From Rhynchosporium graminicola (taxonomy: Eukaryota > Ascomycota > Leotiomycetes > Helotiales > Ploettnerulaceae): a stretch of DNA of 64,000 bases. Positions 1 through 10,499 of this stretch are shown in pieces (position 1 is the stretch's first letter; each line of letters opens with the position of its first letter). The position numbers and the translations under genes are program-made. The notes under the pieces are model-generated. The model worked only from the letters and a program-made list of their open reading frames with translations, searched no databases and was not told where the DNA came from. Location: contig FJUW01000051.1 in assembly GCA_900074885.1 (NCBI GenBank), forward strand, positions 129,036 to 193,035, given 5' to 3'.

Positions 1-3000
1 CTTGCTCAATATTTATAGAGCAAGTGGACACGTATTCAGGCAAAGGCTTAACAGGAATAACGCGTCGGGTTTCGTGCCAGATCCATCCTGAGATCGGAAA
101 GCTTCCAGGATCAAAGATTTGGGTGATCTTCTCCGTCCTCCAACATGGCGCTGGATGAACTGCACGAAACCACAGCCCCTTTCTTTTGGAGCTTAGGATG
201 GAGTGGAAAGAATTGACTTTGCTCCAGATTCGTGATTGTCCACAGCCGAGCCTCCAGCCTGCCTTGGTGAGATCAGTTACGTCTTTGGCGAGATCGTTAC
301 GTAGGTAATCTCACCGAGCCTTAGAAGGAGGATTGCAACTCGCCTCCAACAGAAGAGCCGGAGTGTCTTTATGGTCTCATCAAATTTAGTGCTTTTCGGT
401 TAGTGACTGGAATAGCAATACAGGAACTCGAAACTCACAATCGTGGTCATTCATTCATTTGACCATCTGTTCCCATCGCACGGAACAACACCTCAACTGT
501 CCCAGCTGTCTCGAAAGGAGAACCACGTCCCCATACCTGATTGATTCTTCAGAAGCTTCCAGCCAACGAACCAGCGATCTCCCACCCCTCCCCTGCACTT
601 TACCGAAGGATCTCGGTTATGTCTCTAGCACTAAGTGCTGGTGAGAAGTTTCATCTCTCACCAGAAATCGGTGTTTAGAAGGCATTGAACAGCAACTGGA
701 CTGATCCCTCCATGTCAACAATAGCAGTAACTCGGCGCGCGTCAACCTTGAAAGCGGCGAAGGCATTGAACAGCAAACGAAGTGATCCCGATGCTGATCT
801 CGGACTGTCTGCAGGATCATGAGATTAGGGAGCTGCGCATACGTCGTTGAAGTTGTAGAAAGAAATTAAAATGATTACATACGCTGAACACCACCAAACG
901 CTCCCAAGATGGCCCTCGAGCCTGAGAGCGAGTCAACTAGTATTGTGATCACTGTCATCTCCTATCAAATATTTTTGATCGATAACATTTCAAATTGACC
1001 TGGCCACAGACAAGTGCTTGCATGCATATTCAAGGCCGCGAAGAAGTCCCAATAGTGTAGCGGGACATCTAGCATTGAAATCTTTGCAACTTGCTTCAAG
1101 TAGAGGATATCCCGCAAAATTCTTATACCGAGAAATCATCATCTCGTATTGCTTTCGTAGCAGCAGTCTGTGATATCCGCTTGCCGCCCTCTGGTCGGAG
1201 TCTTGCAATGCTGGTATCGTCGAGCAGGATGCTTGCCGTTAACCCGACACATTCGTCATGGTTATTGGAAGGGGATTCTTCCTTGTTGTCACTGTCTTGG
1301 AACAGTGACATGATACCGAGATCCCGGACCATAGATACTGAAGTCATGGGCTATGGTGCAGCATCGTCATCTTGACTTTCCGGATAGAGCACTTTACAGA
1401 AGTCTTGGCTAGTCGAGCGAAAGCTCTCATGATCATGAATATCAGTGTAAAGGGTCCAGCTGGATTTCAGTCAGCTCAGTTTTAACGCCAGGTCTCTTGC
1501 GGCAAGATCCCACTCACCGATGCTCAATAATTTCAACAGAGTCTGCGTGTGACATAAACTTCATGTTCGTTGCGCCAGCTCTGTCGCTTCCGCAGAATAA
1601 GTTGTGGCATAAACTCCATGCTCATCGTAGAGCGGCGCGACGAACATGAATGACCACAGTAGCGGTCTAGGCTCCCTGACTCTTCGAGAGCATTGCAAAA
1701 TTACACTTAGGTGATCTAATCACCAAGCATCTCTCTATGTCCGCGAAAGCTGTGTGCGCTGCCACCATCAAGCTATAAAGCTTGTGCCAATCTGTATTGT
1801 TGAAGGGCTGGTATTTCCGGTGGCAAGGCAATGTTGTTACGTTCCGGTGTCGTGAGCTTTTGCAAAGGTACACTTGGGTAATCTGATCACGAATTGGCGG
1901 GTATGCAACAACAGCAAGGAGGTATGTAACAACCTGATGGCGAGCTTCTTAACCTCGTCAGTGATCTGCCCTGCCACAGTGGGAGCACTTTCCTAGCTCG
2001 GTTCTGGATCCTTGAAGATCTGGCATTTTTGGTGGCAGGGCGAGGTCCTTCAAGGCTTGTTGCATTTTGTAAGGCGATAGCCAAACCCTCCCAGAAGGAT
2101 TTCAGTCGTGCACGAGATGTTTCTCGGAATTTGAGTTGCAGGGTCTCCATCAGACGAAGGGCATTGCAAAAGCACATTTAGGCAATCGAGCGAACTGGGT
2201 CTTGCAGAATGACACTCAGTAAGGCTAGTGAGCCGGAATAAAGGGGGGACTGTCGTACATACCGATGACGATGCAAAATCAGATCTCTCGTAGACCGATG
2301 TCGGTTGGATACGGATAAAGTGAAGATGACTTTACCGTGGTCCGGATCGTCGAGGATGCCGAGCCAGGTACAGAACAATCTAGAGAAATGAGTAAGTGAT
2401 CGAAAGGATTTGTTTGTGACGTTTGTCTCCCAAAATTGTGTATTGACACTTACCTGCTTGAAATTTCACGTTGCGCACGCCGAAGCGACTGAGTTTGATG
2501 GGGCTACATTCTATCTACTGAATTCTACATCTATACAAACCACCGCTACCTTCAACTCAAGCGAGAGCTCTCGTCCGCGAGAAATCTGCAGAACCCGCAA
2601 ATTCCACCAGAGAAAGGCATTCAAGAAGTGACTAATATTATTTCCTCGTCGACACTCTTGTTGACTATCATAATCTTGGCAGTTTTTCATCTCGTCTGTT
2701 GTCCTCGCCCGATTTAGCGAGTTTTGCCGAAGGGTGGTCTCAATTCGCTCATGTTCTTCTCAGTACAGAAGTCCGATCCATGACTTGACCTCAATGGTCG
2801 CCAGTCAATGTAAAACGGGTCCGGCTGATGCGAGAACTTCTGGTAAAAGTTAGGTGTGTACTTCAAATAGTGTCGTGGGAGATACCAAAGCCGTTCTATG
2901 AGGAGGGAACGTTTTGCAGGAAGAGACTGGAGGGAGTAAACTCACTGATAACTTCCGCATTTTGATACATCCAACAACCGCCTGGTCTGGTCTGAATTGT

Positions 3001-4264
3001 TTCCCACAGTAAGCATGACACTCGTCACCGAGGGGAGTGCCATTCTGTCCAACCCGACGAATTTAATGTCTCACAGAACCCCAACCCCGAGTACTCCGAA
3101 GAGGACTCCCATAGAAATTACACCCACACCGTACCGCAGAATACTGCGGGGGGGTCAATAAAATCTCCACGGGAACCCTAAACGAACTACCAGGAGGCGG
3201 AACCCCATGAAGCAATGAATACTCCGAGATGAACAGAGCAGCGACTCACTGCGACGAAAATCCGTGCAAAGCCAAACACGATTAACGCAGAGAGAGTATG
3301 GCCTGTGATATTCCAACGACAGTGTCAGCGTATGCTTTTATCAATTGTTGAATCTGTACTTACTCTTCGGCCTTGTCCTCCACCAAATGGGGGCGGAAGA
3401 CTGGAGCTGGCTTCAGAACGAGCTATACTCAAGCCCATCATGTCTGGGCTGTAACCCCGAATGCCTCATGTCCCGTCATTCCACCACTGCACAGTTTCAA
3501 GAACATAAAATGGCTTAAAAAAACCCCGAGGACTGGTTCTGCTGATTGGGATCATACTGAAACGACATCATGGTAGTGGTGTGTGCGAGGCGCGAGATTG
3601 TTGGCAGGAATTAAAAGCTGTGCTGATTTCCGTAGATGAAATCTGAGCTGGGAATGTCGCTAGGTGGAAAAACACAAAACATCAACGAGTGGATCGCCAC
3701 TTAACCAATTGCATATGCCAGTTTGCAGCAACTTGCTTCGAGTAGACGAGGTGCTGCATTCGTTGAAGAGTCAGCCTAGGAAATCAAAGCCAGCAAGGAC
3801 GTTGGGTGAGAATATCAACATACCTGAGCCATGTCGAGCGCTTGTTCCCTCGCTGAGCTTTCACAACCAGACATCATACCAAGGTCGAAGAGTTGGGCAC
3901 CTGACTTGTAAGAACTCCTCCTTGGTGAAATTGACACGGGGGATGCAATACTTATTGCGGAGGTTGTAGGGAGGAATTGCGTTGCTTTTCCGTGCTGCCT
4001 CCTGATCGAGAGCACATAGACACCGAGGTACTTCGGCGTCCATGTGCTCTCAATCAGTAGCATGACTTCGTTTTTCAAGATGCCAGAAATCTTGATGTCT
4101 CGAGTCATCATTGTGTTTGTAGTGAACGTTCCGAAGCTCATCTCCGAGTCTTTGAAAACTTTGCAACTTGCTTCGAGCAGAGGGAGTGAGGCTGATGTTG
4201 TGCATCGTAGCTACTTACAAAGTCAGCAGATGAGTGAAAAAAGGGCAAGGAACTCGTGCCTACC
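1..4264. other. Gene-poor region with short duplicated, decayed modules
   Basis: No complete gene could be supported here. Several short direct repeats are visible. A unit beginning GAAGGCATTGAACAGCAA occurs near 690 and again near 755. A unit reading about TGGCATAAACTCCATG occurs near 1550 and 1606. A unit with GCATTGCAAAA near 1690 and 2160 is related to a third copy near 1860. On the minus strand the short peptide LLEASCK (or a close variant) is encoded near 1100, 3745 and 4170. These look like remnants of duplicated coding sequence, but I could not join them into a gene, and no family was recognised. Confidence 0.4.
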
Positions 4265-4830
4265 TCGAGCGCTGCAAGCTTGAATTGGATGACTGTTCGG
4301 ACCAGCACAATAATGGGGTAGTCTGGCTTGGGATCCAAGCTCTATAATCTTGAGCTAGAAGATGCTCCAGACCACCACAGTCTAATGTGGTAGTCTGGCT
4401 TGGATCCCAAGCCATGTAAGCTTGAAATGGACGACGCACCGGAGCACCACAATAATGTGGTAGTCTGGCTTGGGATCCAAGCTCTGTAATCTTGAGCTAG
4501 AAGATGCTCCAGACCACCACAGTCTAATGTGGTAGTCTGGCTTGGATCCCAAGCCCCGTAAGCTCGAGCTGGTGAATCTTCGGACTATCACTATGCACAT
4601 CTTACATTCATCTTTCTTTGAATACACCCAGTCGTGCTTCTTGCATAGATTCTCGTGCTTCCATCACTATAATAATGTGGTAGTCTGGCTTGGGATCCAA
4701 GCTCTATAATCTTGAGCTAGAAGATGCTCCAGACCACCACAGTCTAATGTGGTAGTCTGGCTTGGATCCCAAGCCCGTAAGCTTGAGCTGGACAGCGCTC
4801 CGGACTACCACAATAATGTGGTGGTCTGAC
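4265..4830. repeat. Tandem foldback repeat, about 72-bp hairpin units
   Basis: Units of about 72 bases are arranged in pairs, giving a period of about 144 bases. Each unit opens with TGTGGTAGTCTGG and closes with the near inverse CCGGACTACCACA or CCAGACCACCACA, so each could fold into a hairpin. Inside lies the palindrome GCTTGGATCCAAGC or a one-base variant. A non-repeated stretch of about 100 bases (about 4575-4670) interrupts the array. There is no constant spacer and no cas gene, so this is not a CRISPR array. It is probably an amplified foldback or MITE-type sequence. Confidence 0.75.
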
Positions 4831-4955
4831 TTGCCTACTTCCCGTCATCTGTGAAGATGTTAAGCCAGTAGCGATGAGAAATGACCGAGTCGCATCTCAA
4901 TCGTTGTCTCGAGTATGAGGGCGGCGTCGCCAAATTCCTCCCCTTGGCTGCTGCC

Positions 4956-5708
4956 TTATTTACCAAGATATTTGCGGAGTATCTGAGCTCGACACCTTTT
5001 GCTGTCAGTAGAATTTACCAAATAATATTCCGAGAGCTGGGTTAGGGTATGCGCACTGATTCTCTTTGGAAAGTACTGGCCGATTTCCGAGATGGCACAA
5101 ACCATGCCTCCATCGTAATGCTCCCAAACAGATGTAGTGGCTAGATGCTTCATCAAATCGAGAAGGCGGTCATCTCCAGTGGTCGTCAGCTCTAGCATGT
5201 TGATCTCTGGTATGAGGAGTTTTGTGTTGCCTAGAGTTATATCGACTGGCCTCTTGGGAATTTTGATCGATTCATCTGCATAAAAAGCCTGTTAGCCGAC
5301 AACCAAAACAAGGTCAAGGAGAAAGAGAACAGCCGACCCAGAGATCGTCTTCCTCCAGGTGATATCTAAAGAAGAACTATCGCCGGAAGATGCTAGGACA
5401 GAGAACCAAAGATATTTCGTGGATTTGCGATAGAGCACTAGGAAATACAAACCTGCGAAGAGGCCGATGAATTACTCTCAATAAGTCACTTGTGGTAGCT
5501 GCCTGAAATTTTGTTGATTTCTAGCGTCTTGGTCTTCGATATGAGCAGATGCATCCAAGGATTGTGGTTTTTGATTTAGTTGACGAGTTCTCGTTACTGC
5601 GGCTTAGGCTAGAAATATAGGACAAACAATCAGCCCGGGCAATTCATTATAAACAAGACTTAAGAAAGCTTGCTTACCACGAAGCATCGTGCGAACTGTT
5701 GTTGTCAT
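4956..5708 (-). CDS. Hypothetical spliced protein, model incomplete
   Basis: Minus-strand pieces look coding, but one junction is unresolved. Exon 1 (5708-5678) begins MTTTVRTMLR and ends at a GTAAGC donor. It joins in frame to a piece starting at 5596 (VTRTRQLNQKPQSLDASA...). The last exon (5275-4956) follows a good acceptor, GCTAAC then TTTTATGCAG, and encodes about 106 residues ending RAQILRKYLGK before the stop. It has no intervening stops and mixed, soluble-protein-like composition. Between them, around 5460-5340, a frame with KYLWFSVLASSGDSSSLDI also looks coding, but no donor/acceptor pair gives the right phase. I recognise no domain. It could be a real small gene or a recently broken one. 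Confidence 0.35.
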
Positions 5709-5718
5709 GTTCTTAGTC

Positions 5719-5975
5719 CTAGCTCTCGCTGCCATCTATAGACTGTTGCTGCAGCTGTTGCAAGAGTGCTCTTGACGCTTGCACAAGGAAAGGCAGCGTA
5801 GGCGTGTTTCGAAGGAGCCCGTCTGTCACAGCTTGGAGGAGCTCGTGAGCTGCTTCGAGTACAGGAGTATTCGTGGACTTGTTGTACGAAGAGTTCCAGT
5901 TACCCAAGAATGACACAGAAGTTTCTGTGTTGTATGAGGATATTTGAGGCAGTAGAAGACAAGGTAAATCTGTTA
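5719..5975 (-). other. Coding-like exon fragment, unknown family
   Basis: An open minus-strand stretch follows a probable acceptor (GATAACAG) and encodes about 85 residues, including VLEAAHELLQAVTDGLL and SRALLQQLQQQS, before a stop at 5719. A GTAAGC donor about 45 bases upstream would join it in frame to ...TLITPD. It lies only 11 bases upstream of the next minus-strand start at 5708, so the two could be parts of one decayed gene. An ATG near 6120 opens a short coding-like stretch (MVALEAEKQDFRLRIQ) that might belong to it, but no valid junction links them. Confidence 0.3.
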
Positions 5976-6655
5976 TCGAGAAAATTCAGCACTTGTCAAG
6001 AAAGCACAACGTATAGAAGCTTACCAGGAGTGATCAAGGTACCTGTTGAGAAACACTTGCAGTTTTACGAAAGCTGAATTCGAAGACGAAAGTCTTGCTT
6101 TTCAGCTTCGAGCGCTACCATTCTCCAACTGCTTGACCAAAATCACAAGAGAAGCGACTTGGTATTAGCCAAAGGTAGGGAGGCATACAACTGTAATCCT
6201 ACTTGGGGAAAAGAATCTGCAGTATATGATTCTGAATCTGTGTACGCAAATAGCATCTGCGAGGACAAGTAAGGTAGTAAAAGACCTAGAGGATAACCAA
6301 GCGACCTCGAGAGGTGAGAAGCGAGAAAGGCATCCGTAGATAGATATCGGCACGGCTACAGGGAGAAGTTTCAGATGAATATCGTGGGGTGTCTGAAGTA
6401 CTCTCCAGCTCCAGAAATCCGTGAACAAGTAAATGGTGCTTTGAAGCAGTTGTAGGGGATTGAGATAGGAGCATTAGAAGAGTATAGAGAGAAGAGAGTG
6501 GAACAGATATCGTGGACAAGCATGTGGAATATTTCATGTGTTTGAGGAGGTTATTTAGAGTAGCCCCTTCACGATAAAAGAGGAAATTTGAAGACAGTAG
6601 AAGGAAATTAGCTTCGAATGTCAGGCAGAAAGAAACAAAGACCCGTCAGCTGACT
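5976..6655. other. Intergenic, 3' side of DAHP synthase
   Basis: This stretch contains the downstream flank of the DAHP synthase gene and possible 5' remnants of the minus-strand fragment that ends at 5719. Open frames on the minus strand between 6165 and 6540 are serine/leucine-rich and show no recognised domain. No convincing gene or repeat was seen. Confidence 0.4.
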
Positions 6656-8217
6656 CTATGACTGCTTCTCCTCGCCGCGATAGTGACCCGCAATCAAGAA
6701 GGCTAGCTCAAGAGCCTGCTTCTCATTGAGTCTCGGATCACAGAAACTGGTGTAGTTGAGAGAGAGATCGTCTTCGTTGAGGCCTTCGCTGCCACCCGTG
6801 CATTCAGTAACAGCTTCTCCGGTCAGCTCAAGATGAACACCTCCAAGGTAGCTTCCTTCTTCTTTATGGATGGCGAGGGTTTCTTGTAGTTCCGAGAGAA
6901 TGTCTGTGAATTGGCGGGTTTTGATGCCGGTGGCTGTTGATCGTGTATTGCCGTGCATGGGATCGCATTGCCAGACGACGCTGCGGGAGTACTCGCTGCG
7001 TTCGACAGTCTTGATGTGAGTTGGGAGGAGGGATCGAACCTTTGATGCGCCGTAACGAGTGATGAGTGTGATTTTGCCGACTTCTACTGAAGGATTGAGA
7101 GTGCGGAGAAGGGCGAGGAGGTCGTAGGGAGAGGTTGTTGGACCGATTTTGACACCAATTGGATTGGAAATGCCTCGGAAGTACTCGATATGAGCTCCAT
7201 CGATTTGTCTTGTACGATCTCCAACCCAGAGGAAATGTGCTGAAGTGTTGTAGTAAGACTTGCCATCGTCTGCAGTAGTACTAGGACCACGTGAGGAATT
7301 GGTAGACTTTGTGGGATTCTTGAGAAGTCTCGTGAGACGCTGTTCGTAGTCAAGCAGGAGACCTTCGTGACTTGTGAAAAGGTCTACAGTTTGGAGTTGG
7401 CCTGCTGTATCTGCGCCGACAGTTCGCATGAAGCGAAGGGAGTCTGTGATGGAGGAGACAATATTGGAATACTTTGCTTGCATGTCTGGATCTTGAACGT
7501 GGCCAAGACCCCAATCGAGAGGGCGATGGAGATCAGCAATGCCGGATGCGATTGAGCCTCGAATGAAGTTAAGAGTGCTTGCTGAATGGAAGTAGGCGCT
7601 GTAAGTGTTAGCTGGGAAGGCAGAATGCAGCAGGAAGAAGACATGAGGATGAGAAGAGGGTCGGGAATAAGAGATCGTATTTACCTGACAAGTCGCTCTG
7701 GATCAAGAGCTCTCTCCCCAATCTCAAACCCGTTCAAGATGTCTCCTCTGAAAGAGGGCGTCTGAACACCATTGACAAGTTCAGTGGGACTTGATCTCGG
7801 CTTGGCATACTGGCCAGCCATTCTCGCGATTCTGACAACAGGTTTATTAGATCCCCAAATGAGTACCAAACTCATCTGGAGCAGCAGCTTGATCTTGGAC
7901 TCGATGGCATTCTCCTCGCAATAGTCGAAGAGTTCGGCGCAGTCACCACCCTGTAAGAGAAAAGCCTTGCCAAGGGCCACATCTCGTAGACTTGCCTTTA
8001 GTTTCTCGATTTCGTGAGGAGTGACGATAGGCGGAAGACGTGAGAGTTTTGAGAGAGACTTCTCGACCAGAGCACGATCGGGATAGACAGCTTCTTGTTT
8101 AATGGGTTTGCTGGTCCAGGAGCTGGGAGACCAAGTGGAATGGGAGGAAGAGGAAGCTGGAGGGGTCATGATCGACTCGGCGCCAGACTGAGTAGGGCGG
8201 CTATTGAGCTCTGCCAT
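6656..8217 (-). CDS. Class II DAHP synthase (first step of shikimate pathway)
   Basis: The product condenses phosphoenolpyruvate with erythrose 4-phosphate to make 3-deoxy-D-arabino-heptulosonate 7-phosphate, the entry to aromatic amino acid synthesis. Two exons (8217-7685 and 7598-6656) are joined across an 86-base intron with a GTAAAT donor and a CTTACAG acceptor. The joined protein of 491 residues reads through cleanly (...GERALDPERLV-SAYFHSASTLNF...). Family hallmarks are FLLQGGDCAE, VVWQCDPMHGNT and HLELTGEAVTEC, which supply metal and substrate ligands in class II (plant/actinobacterial type) enzymes. Length matches the family. A Ser/Thr/Pro-rich N-terminus of about 40 residues precedes the core and is not an obvious transit peptide. 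An in-frame codon 36 bases upstream (8253) could extend it; I chose the MAELNSRP start. Most fungi also carry class I enzymes, so this is probably one of several isozymes. Confidence 0.95.
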
Positions 8218-8659
8218 TGTATCTTTCTGGAGCAGAAGAATTGCTGAGTGCAATTGAAAGAATGTTTATGCTTGGATTGCAAACGTATTGTGAAGCAAGA
8301 TGTTTGAAAGTGTTCAAGAATATCGATTCGAGAAACATGAATGAAATAATTGCGAAGTGATTCAGGCTCGAAAGATGAGCTTCTGTTCTGTGTTCAGAAG
8401 AGTCATTGTGGGAACACAAACAGCAGGGATATTTTCTAGCTCGAAGGGTGCTGCTTTAGTATTTCCGGATTATTTGAATACCTAGTGGATAGATGCACGC
8501 CGGTAGGCTACCGACTGGTTCAGCCCCCTAAGATCCGGTCTGAAGCTATCCCCCACTAAGAAGTCAATTTCGACGACATCTCTTTTTCACAGGCTTGAAA
8601 TTCATCCCCTATCAAAAGTCTTAAGGTTATCTAGAGACGGCTGTCCGACTCCTATCATA
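8218..8659. promoter_or_regulatory. Shared divergent promoter region
   Basis: About 440 bases separate the divergent starts of the DAHP synthase (minus) and HYPK-like (plus) genes, so both promoters must lie here. No specific transcription-factor site or TATA box was identified with confidence. Confidence 0.5.
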
Positions 8660-9304
8660 ATGGCAGAAGCACAACCTCCTACAATTGTCGAAGGCGCGAC
8701 AACCGGCGATGTAGACGACGAGATCCCAGTTGCAGCCAAGTCAGCAGAGGACCGCAAAGCAGCAGCAGCTCTCTCCTCCCTCGATACGCCTAGAGATGAT
8801 GAGTCGGCAGGAAAGGATGTAGATCAGGAAGCTGTAAGGAAGGCAATGGAGAGGTTAGGGGGATCAGGAGCTACAAATGGGACAGTTGCCAAGAAGGACG
8901 AGTCCAAGGTTATGAAGAAGACTGTGAAGGTCGATCCTGCGGACGTTACTTTACTGGTAAGTCAAACAGAAGTCTCTCTTCATATATTCCTATAAAACGA
9001 TGTCTGTTAGAAGAAAAAGGTGCTTGCATGTCTCTATAGAAATTCCTAAAGAGCTTCTCATAATTCGCAAAGCCTTGTACACTAGTTCTTCTCCCTACAC
9101 AATCAGAATAGCATTTTTAATTGCCATCTTTCTTCTTCGCACTAGTTGTTAAATCTTTTCAATTATTCTTCCATTATCAATTACTCACTCAACGATTCCT
9201 AGGTGGAAGAACTCGAACTCACCAAGCCAAAAGCCACCGACTTACTCAAACTACACGATGGGAACGCAGAGGCGGCTTTGAGGGCTTACATCGCACCAGC
9301 ATAA
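8660..9304 (+). CDS. HYPK-like protein with C-terminal NAC-type UBA domain
   Basis: Exon 1 (8660-8956) ends TTACTG before GTAAGT. Exon 2 (9203-9304) begins after TTCCTAG. The joined product has 132 residues. The first 60 or so residues are acidic, Ala-rich and probably disordered. The C-terminus, VEELELTKPKATDLLKL then HDGNAEAALRAYIAPA, matches the UBA-like domain of huntingtin-interacting protein K / NAC-alpha. In animals and fungi, HYPK binds the ribosome-associated NatA N-terminal acetyltransferase and tunes its activity. By length and C-terminus this is HYPK rather than NAC-alpha, because the NAC domain itself is absent. The 246-base intron is long for this window, and reading through it would truncate the protein before the UBA domain. 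Confidence 0.88.
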
Positions 9305-9933
9305 AACACAAGGATGGCTTGAATGAAAGGTCGGCAGAGCTTGGAGAAAGATACTCAAAGGCATAAGACAAAGTTTTGCTTTCTGCATTCAATGGAATGG
9401 GACGGGCATAGCAATGGAGTTACGGAATAGAGGTTTGGGAATGTCAACGCTTGCTTGGAATAACGTTCGACCCTGGCTCGCAACGCATAGTATGGCATCA
9501 ATTGGCACAATTACTGGAATTCGTGCCCGCCTGTTAAAGCCAGAATTCAGAAGTGTTTATGGATTTAAGTCTAATACACCGAACTCGTTGTCATCTCGCT
9601 GTTTCCTTCCACAACCCCTCGCACTGTGGCACCAAAGCCAGATCTAGCAACCACTCGAGGACTTCAAATTAAACATCCGTACCAGTATTGTCTCCTGCTA
9701 GCTACCTAGCTACTTATTCCCGGCTATCTACGAAATTCTGGATAGAAAGGATACAGATTAGTGTTTCTTCTCGTGTCCTGCCCCTCCACGCAAGCCAATT
9801 CTCCATTCTCGCTGTTCTTCCCATCACAGACCCTATCTCACAGTACACTATGATTTCATATCTGCTATCCTGAGCAAGTGCTCTCTTTCAATGTTACATC
9901 TGAATCATAAGAGCCAAGGACATGATAACCAAG
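9305..9933. other. Intergenic, 3' flank of HYPK-like gene
   Basis: This normal-composition DNA lies between the HYPK-like stop codon and the Copia target site. It probably holds the 3' UTR. The open frames at 9414-9647 and 9688-9873 show no recognisable domain and are not called. Composition changes abruptly to A+T-rich, CpA-poor sequence inside the Copia LTR. Confidence 0.5.
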
Positions 9934-9938
9934 GTACT

Positions 9939-10111
9939 TGTTTGGAGCTCTGCAGTCAACAAAGGGAGTTTACCTGCGTTAACTGATAAAGGGAGAGTTG
10001 CACTATATATAGTTAACTCTCTATGGAAATCGTAGCTCTAGAGACTTACTAAATATAACTATTCAGGGAGCCTAAAACTATGAAACTATCGCGATACCTA
10101 TGATACTAATA
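9939..10111 (+). repeat. Copia 5' LTR
   Basis: This 173-base LTR starts TGTTTGGAG and aligns over its full length with the copy at 22424-22596. The left (outer) part keeps CpA and TpG dinucleotides such as CTGCAGTCAAC. The right (inner) part has them converted, for example CTATGAAACTATC against CCATGAAACCATC in the other copy. Confidence 0.9.
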
Positions 10112-10499
10112 CTAATCAGTAGTTGACTTTACTATTAACTATAGATAATAAGGTTTCTAGAAGAGATATTCAAGGGAGATATTAGCTGAATTTTAGCTGA
10201 AGATCTTACTAAGTTTATACTAATAAGTACTCCTAGATACTCAGAAGTTTGAGAATCGATTTCTGCCTTACCTGCGGTAAAATAAAACTCTCTCTTTAGC
10301 GTTATCTACGCTCTTAGTATAGACCTCACGTGTTAATATAGCTACTTATCTTTTCTATTAAACGGAAGTTTCTAAGCTTCTATCCTCTTATCTATCTATT
10401 TAGTTATCTATTTATCTATCTCTAGCTCGCGGAACGATCTAAAGCCTTATTCTAGTAGTAAATTACTACTAAAATAATCCTCTTACCGTAGGATATTAA

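Noticed and set aside
4265..4830. CRISPR-like array
   Set aside because: The units are contiguous hairpins with no unique spacers of constant size, the genome is eukaryotic, and no cas genes are present.
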